Assembly: GCA_034696485.1 (NCBI GenBank)
Contig: JAQIWT010001111.1
Location: 1-12,414 of the forward strand
Source of the DNA: Isohypsibius dastychi
Taxonomy: Eukaryota > Tardigrada > Eutardigrada > Parachela > Isohypsibiidae
Length of the DNA: 12,414 nucleotides
Direction of reading: 5' to 3'
The first letter of the stretch is position 1; every line of letters starts with the position of its first letter. The notes below the pieces were generated by a model. The model was not told the origin of the DNA. It did not search any database and saw only the letters and a list, made by a program, of their open reading frames with translations. Position numbers and translations under genes: made by a program. Of the stretch, positions 7,726 through 12,414 are shown in pieces.

Positions 7726-8790
7726 TTACTCCAAGCGGAAGATTTTATGGATTGACAGGTGCAGTCCGGTGCGGCGCAAAAAGTTCTGCAAATGTCCGAG
7801 AAGTTTCCTGAACTCATTTCGGTAATCACGATTTGACAGGAGAAAGATAACCTAAAACATATACCATGAAGAAACGAATTTGCACAAGCGTTGGATGTTA
7901 TTCTAACATACCGGGCCGCCTGAGTATCCCAATATCACGAAAAAACGCGCAATCTGTCGAACAGCAAACCCAACTTCCTTCATGTTTCGCACGAAATGAT
8001 TCGGGATTCCACAGAAAAAGAGCCACGTAAATTCGATGGCCAGCATGAAGGTGATATTCGCCCGGCGCTCCGCGGCCGTTGTCGGAGAAGATGAATTGAG
8101 ATTTTGGGCCGGCTGGACTCTACGTCGTATCCGAGAGTGCCTAATCTTGATGCAGATTAGGATATAGCATGCTCCTGTCACAGCACACGGAATATACCAC
8201 CCCATGATCGGATTCGCAGAATATTTACTCCATTCCGTTACGATCAATTTACAAGAATAAAACGGCGGAGCAACATCAAAATATCCAGTGATCCGGAACA
8301 ACAGCGGCATGGGAATGCTGAATCCAACTAGTGTGGCTATCGAGCACATCAAAGCATTGACTTTTCGAGTGTTCCAGATGTTACGTCGTACTGTGAAGAA
8401 TGTGGCGGAGAATCGGTTCATTGCCAGGATCATTGCCGTCCAGCTTCTGGTGATAATGGTTGCAGAGAATAGATAATTGGCTGCATTGCAGAATCCGATG
8501 TTCTGCAGCATGCCATTTGCAAAAACCCGTTCGGTAATGACCAGGTTAATCGGTGTATGAATGCCGCATATGAGGAAATCGGTCAGAGTCAACAAAGCAA
8601 CCAGAAGTCTGCAGCCATCGTTCAACTGCTTGTTAGAAATAATGGTAATAAAGAGAAACAGGCTCAAAACCGCACTACCCAAAGACATCAGCAGCGAAAC
8701 CGACGTGAAAGCGATGACAACAGCGTGATAATAAGGATCCAGTAGTGTTTGGTTTGAAGAGCTGTTGAGTGTATCCGTGGAGGCATTCAT
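7726..8790 (-). CDS. Rhodopsin-class-like GPCR, paralogue 3, inverted (exons 8790-7912 and 7851-7726)
   Basis: A 334-residue receptor, the most divergent of the four and the only one on the minus strand. First in-frame ATG at 8788-8790 (MNAS), aligned with the paralogues; the frame is open further upstream but only with GTG. Sequon SNQT, LTLTD in TM2, Cys101 in TM3, NRF at 125-127, CGIP for CWxP, GPVIF at the TM7 motif, then NRDYRNEF. The 60-bp intron lies at the same codon (CCG|GTT), donor gtatgt and acceptor ttttag. Oddities: an Arg in TM3 (ITRSW, residue 115) where the others have Met, and a cytosolic tail that stops resembling the family after LRRT because about 4 bp are missing relative to paralogue 2, giving GLHLSIHKIFRLE and a TAA. 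The seven-helix core is open, so a working receptor is plausible. Confidence 0.88.
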
Positions 8791-8856
8791 TTCTAGAAAT
8801 CGGACAGCGACACTTTCAGCGTAATGATTTAGAACATGTCTAGCCCATGTCTCCAC

Positions 8857-9429
8857 GGAAATCTGATCGTGCTCTTGGCCTCATGATTATATACAGTACA
8901 TGTAGCAAACAACCATTTCAGAGCAAGAAATTTCAAGGATCGCTTTTAATGAGTGTTTACAATGCTGAAGATCTGCAAAATATCCGGCAATCGCGTTATG
9001 CCTTCGTACTGTATGTTGAGTCCGTCATTATCAGGCATGAACGTGCTTTTTGTTTCCACCACGAATGCCGCCGAAGTTCAAGTTGTTGTGAGCTTCGCGC
9101 AATTTATCGAGCTTCTGCAAATTTCCGAATCAAATAACGAAAAAGCCCCATGGCAAGGTATGAATTATATTCGTAAGCAATATATTCCTAAAGGACAATC
9201 GGGGTCATCAGGAGGATGAGAGGCTGCGAAATAATCTGGAGACTGATGCAGAGCAAGCTGGTGGAAAGAAATCAGGACGTATAGCACATTAACCTGAACC
9301 ACCTGCGTAGCAAACAGGTTTATCGCTCATCAAATGATCAAAAGCCATCTAAGCTCCACAGCCACGAATCCACAAATTACCAACCGAAAGTCGAACACGG
9401 TCTATGAACACGCTATCTCTCTGTGCTCC
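8857..9429. other. Gene 3 5' flank and intergenic DNA
   Basis: Unlike genes 1, 2 and 4, gene 3 is not preceded by the shared 5' module. Read on the minus strand, a TATATAAT-like sequence lies near 8886-8893, about 100 bp before the ATG, a possible TATA box. Plus-strand open frames (8847-9219) overlap one another in different frames and look spurious. Confidence 0.45.
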
Positions 9430-9712
9430 GGTGAATGTCGTCAGAGAGTCTTCACGATACACTTGAGCGGACCCTCCAAATATTATTGTCTTTGTGCAGA
9501 CCAACAATTTAACAATGTGAATATAATAAGGTGAGAGATCGGAGTACCATGGGCACCACTTACCGTAAATCCTCGGAGCGATGCTCTCCAAATTGTTCTG
9601 ACCTCGGGGCACCAATCTTCTCAATGGTGTTGAAAATTTCGCAACTTCGGGCAGCAGGCCTTTGGAATTTGGCGAATGAAACGATCATCAGCCATTACAG
9701 GGTACGCTCAGT
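9430..9712 (+). repeat. Dispersed repeat R, copy 2 (no receptor directly upstream)
   Basis: Same orientation as 6715-6965, where the repeat follows a plus-strand receptor. Here the preceding gene is the inverted paralogue 3, and the 3'-flank repeat normally found before R is not recognisable. It probably marks the end of an older duplication unit whose receptor was lost or inverted. Confidence 0.65.
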
Positions 9713-10044
9713 TTATCTTCCTTTGTTCTGTAACAAAGTGCCGGTGAACTTTAATTATTTTGATCTACTTTGATGACAATTTTAAGATAATCTATTTTGA
9801 ATTTTATCGGTGAATATTTCCGGTCTTGTTCCGGGACGGGTTTAATTTCCAAAAAATTACTGTGTTTCTCAGGCATGATGTCATTAGCAGCTTGTGAGCC
9901 GCCCTGGCTTTGTGAACTGGCCCCATGACACCAACTCAATGACATGCATGATGTTTTGATATCTTATTTCGTGAAACCCGTCCGTTGGTATCAGAAACAA
10001 CGGGTAAAAGTGCTGGACTGAAAGTGATACCTGAAATCACAGTT
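9713..10044. other. Intergenic, AT-rich, nothing recognised
   Basis: About 330 bp between repeat R copy 2 and the gene 4 module. No protein-like frame, RNA gene or clear inverted repeat was seen. Confidence 0.5.
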
Positions 10045-10182
10045 TATGGGGGAGCAATCTTTTCCGCATTTTAAGCTGAACACGAATATGTACTACTCTG
10101 CAAAATCCTTGACCAACGTAACAAAGACACACAGTACAGGGAGATATTATCACCACCCAGTAAACCCGCCTAGAAGAAATAG

Positions 10183-10226
10183 GCAGTTCTCCTCACGTTG
10201 ATGATCCATGTGTACTGTAACTACCT
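10183..10226 (+). repeat. First of two partial module repeats upstream of gene 4
   Basis: CAGTTCTCCTCACGTTGATG followed by ATCCATGTGTACTGTAACTA matches 10531-10571. The TAATTA palindrome of genes 1 and 2 is degraded to TGTAACTACC here. Confidence 0.55.
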
Positions 10227-10530
10227 TACGTAGCTCATCAAATCTGATGCGCAGAATACATTTCCGTTTTTGCGCGGTCGCTCCGTCTGCGGCACATAAT
10301 GGTTTCTCACTAGATTACCAGTTTGTTCGTAATTCTGCAACTGCGATCCTCCAGTAGACTGTCATCCAATCAGGCCACTCGGTCACTCCTAATAGCTTGA
10401 ATGGTTCAATCATGACAGTTTTGTTATAATCTGACCATGTTTTTGTGTTCAGGAAAATAGGTCACCAAGTTGGCATGGAGAATTTGTATGACGCCTAGTC
10501 GAAGCACTTGAGATTCAAAACGATCGTTAT

Positions 10531-10571
10531 TTCTGTTTTCCCCACGTTGATGTCAATGCGCACTATAATTA
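10531..10571 (+). repeat. Second of two partial module repeats upstream of gene 4
   Basis: CTGTTTTCCCCACGTTGATG followed by TCAATGCGCACTATAATTA repeats the block at 10183-10226, about 60 bp before the start codon. Genes 1 and 2 have only one such block, so this copy may supply the actual proximal promoter. Confidence 0.5.
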
Positions 10572-10629
10572 GTTGGGAATGATTGCAGTAGCACCTCGTT
10601 TTGCCCAGTTTTTCTGAGAATTTGAAACC

Positions 10630-11703
10630 ATGAACACATCGACGTATTCAGGAATAAACAACTTGTCGAACCAGACAGCTGATCACATCGACGGCGTTAC
10701 CGCATATACAACAGTGTCCCTGTTGGTAACATTGAGCAGTGCTGTATTGAGCCTGCTTCTATTCACCATCATCGCTTCCAACAAGCTCTTGAACAGAGGC
10801 TGTGGCCTCTTGGTGGCCTTCTTGACGTTCTCCGATTTTCTTGTAGGTGGCATTCACATACCAATCAATTTCCTCGTTACCGAACGTTTTTTCACCAACG
10901 GCATGCTTCAGAACATCAGGTTTTGCCGTGCAGCTAATTATATTTTCACTGCAACCAGTTTCACTATGGCCTGGACGGCGATGGCCCTGGCAGTAAACCG
11001 ATTTTTGGCAACCTTTTGTACTGTTGACCGCAGCATCTGGAACACCGGGAAATTCAATATTCTGATATGTTCGACTGCCACACTGATCGGATTCAGTATT
11101 CCCATGCCGATTCTATTCCGGTTTGGGGGGTATTTTGATATCGCACCGCCATCTTACTCATGCAGTATGGTCATAACGGACTGGATTAAATACTCAGCAA
11201 TTACCATCATGGGACGGTATTTTCCGGCTGTAATGACAGGCGCATGTTATGTCATGATCTGCATTAAAGTCAGAGGATCTTTAATGAGACGTCGAATTCA
11301 ACCGGCACAAAAAGCGAGTTCTCCTGCGCCGGCACCTCCCGGACAGCGCAGAGCTAACATAACCGTCATGCTTGCTGTTGCGTATCTGTGGCTGGTAGTC
11401 TGTCATATCCCGAACTATATCGTCCGAGACTTGAAGAACGTTGGATTTGCTGGTCGACAGATGGCTCGCTTTTTCTTGATTGCAGCATTTTCCGGATCGC
11501 CGGTGAATGAACAAGATCTCAGAGACAAAGAGTTGTTATAATTATCTCTTTCTTAGGTCATCTTTCTGCTGGTTAATCGTGACTACCGAAACGAATTCAG
11601 CAAGCTTTTCGGACACGTGAAGAATTTCGTGCGACGCCCCGCTCGCACTGAACTCGGCAGCCCACCGGATCTCGCACTCAAGAATATCGGCGGAAAAAAC
11701 TGA
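10630..11703 (+). CDS. Rhodopsin-class-like GPCR, paralogue 4 (exons 10630-11502 and 11557-11703)
   Basis: A 339-residue receptor, same length and architecture as paralogue 1: MNTS start, SNQT sequon, LTFSD in TM2, TM3 Cys, NRF at the end of TM3, CHIP in TM6, SPVIF in TM7 and NRDYRNEF at helix 8. The third cytoplasmic loop is Pro- and Ala-rich (SSPAPAPPG). The 54-bp intron (donor gtgaat, acceptor tcttag) sits at the same codon as in the other three, and its 5' part (GTGAATGAACAAGATCT) is still similar to that of paralogue 1, arguing for recent duplication or gene conversion. The tail ends NIGGKN. The promoter region is rearranged and transposon debris begins about 150 bp past the stop, yet the coding frame is intact. 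Confidence 0.9.
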
Positions 11704-11820
11704 TCTGGTGAAACACCAGGCGGTTGAACAAAAATATTACCTGACACGTTCTTCTTCGAATGATACGCCGAAATACACGTTTTCATTACATCTGTCGAGT
11801 TCACGATATTTTTCGGAGGC
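11704..11820. other. Gene 4 3' flank
   Basis: The first part matches the gene 1 flank (GATCTGGTGAAACACCAG, GTTGAACAAAAA, ATTACCTG); TACGTTTTCATT-like and TTCACGATA sequences recur after gene 2. Similarity to receptor flanks fades by about 11820, where transposon-like DNA follows. Confidence 0.5.
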
Positions 11821-11855
11821 TTTTATTAACTGACCTTCAGTGTGACCGCTATTTA

Positions 11856-11951
11856 CATACGTCTCCGCCAAAAAGATCAAGCCACTTGCCTGTCTCCACT
11901 CAGTCAATCGATAGGGAGAAGGTGGCTTGATCTTTTTGGCGGAGACGTATG
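11856..11951. repeat. Perfect 30-bp inverted repeat with 36-bp loop
   Basis: 11856-11885 is the exact reverse complement of 11922-11951 (core GTCTCCGCCAAAAAGATCAA). With no mismatch in 30 bp it is younger or better maintained than the foldbacks near gene 1. It lies between the gene 4 flank and the recombinase remnant, so it may be the end of that element or a separate foldback inserted into it. Confidence 0.8.
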
Positions 11952-12414
11952 GTTTCTTGGAGACTAGCAAATAGCAGTAAAAGCCTGTAGGTTTGACCTC
12001 GAGCTTACTTTTGCCAATACTTGACCTTTTCATTGTCGAAGAAAGATTGCAAGCCCAGAACGGTAGGGGTGACATCGCAAGCAAGCCGACTTGATTGATC
12101 GGAGAAAGAGGAATGTCGTGACGTGAACTGGCTGACCCGGACAAAGCCAAAAAACGCCCGAGTAAAGGCACACCACAACAACGCTCGGTCATGAAAACAG
12201 CAGGAGGAACGATTGATATTCGTCATAATAATCTTGAGAAGCGGAATTGTTATGTCGGGGTAAAAGGGCGCGAGCCTCTCAAAACCCTTCAAGGCACCAG
12301 TGACAGAGCGACAATGAACCTGACTAAGGAGATCGCGTTCGGCATGAAGAATAGCAGCAAGGTAAACTTTGACGGTTGCGTAAGACAGTTTGCGGTTGAA
12401 CAAATCAGCAATGA
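11952..12414 (-). pseudogene. Tyrosine-recombinase fragment (DIRS- or Crypton-like transposon), frameshifted and truncated
   Basis: Read on the minus strand, a frame open to the right window edge encodes the N-terminal core-binding part and the start of the catalytic domain of an eukaryotic transposon tyrosine recombinase: LSYATVKVYLAAI, VTGALKGFERLAP, then DRALLWCAF and AFFGFVRVSQFT. The Arg in the last motif (codon 12139-12137) fits the first catalytic Arg. The frame closes at a TAA (12007-12005). Directly there, a neighbouring frame continues with an SK motif fitting the catalytic Lys strand, so a one-base shift in an A run around 12008-12012 has broken it. The remaining catalytic HxxR and Tyr region is absent, replaced by the inverted repeat and receptor flank. 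Inactive. DIRS versus Crypton cannot be decided without the missing parts. Confidence 0.7.

Larger units (their letters stand above)
10045..10629 (+). repeat. Duplicated receptor 5' module, copy 3 (upstream of gene 4), internally rearranged
   Basis: Shares AATCTTTTCCGCATT, TTGACCAACGTAACAAAG, CACGTTGATG(A)TCCATGTGT, AAATCTGATGCGCAG, ACATTTCCGTTTTTGCGC, TTTCTCACTAGATTACCAG and ATTCTGCA with the other copies. About 190 bp of unrelated DNA (roughly 10350-10535) follows, then a second partial copy of the CACGTTGATGTC block and the segment leading into the ATG (ATTGCAGTAGCACCTCGTTTTG). Confidence 0.7.

Noticed and set aside
8847-9219. Two plus-strand open frames next to gene 3
   Set aside because: They overlap in different frames, begin inside the gene 3 upstream region and show no membrane or domain features.
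1-12414. CRISPR arrays, operons, bacterial-type promoters and ribosome binding sites
   Set aside because: Introns, P450 and GPCR content show this is animal nuclear DNA; no regular spaced direct repeats were seen.

Overview
This is eukaryotic, metazoan DNA. Genes are split by short GT-AG introns of 51-60 bp (plus one apparent GC-AG intron), the encoded proteins are a microsomal-type cytochrome P450 and rhodopsin-class seven-transmembrane receptors, and old transposon debris lies between them. The compact introns, moderate base composition and the local expansion of an unusual receptor family suggest a small invertebrate. A tardigrade such as Hypsibius or Ramazzottius is my best guess, but the sequence alone does not prove it.

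Layout. (1) 1-2493, plus strand: the 3' part of a CYP3-clan P450 gene in three visible exons (up to 63, 568-908, 1622-2493). All hallmark P450 motifs are present, but an in-frame TGA at 1828-1830 and a shortened J-helix region suggest a pseudogene or null allele. (2) 3479-11703: four paralogous two-exon GPCR genes, three on the plus strand (3479-4549, 5300-6413, 10630-11703) and one inverted (7726-8790, minus). All four share a phase-0 intron at the same codon in TM7. All depart from class A consensus at several microswitch positions (NRF or SRF for DRY, CHIP or CGIP for CWxP, SPVIF or GPVIF for NPxxY). (3) The duplications carried flanking DNA with them. The three plus-strand genes share a 5' module, genes 1 and 2 share a 3' flank, and a further repeat pair (6715-6965 and 9430-9712) appears once downstream of gene 2 and once without an adjacent plus-strand receptor. 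(4) Two foldback insertions of about 150 bp sit in the 5' module of gene 1 only, and the paralogous modules act as internal empty sites. (5) The right end (about 11856-12414) is transposon-derived: a frameshifted, truncated tyrosine-recombinase fragment on the minus strand next to a perfect 30-bp inverted repeat.

Together the window looks like a lineage-specific chemosensory- or peptide-type receptor cluster that is growing by segmental duplication and being reshaped by small foldback elements, next to a decaying detoxification gene. Ligand and physiological role cannot be read from the sequence.
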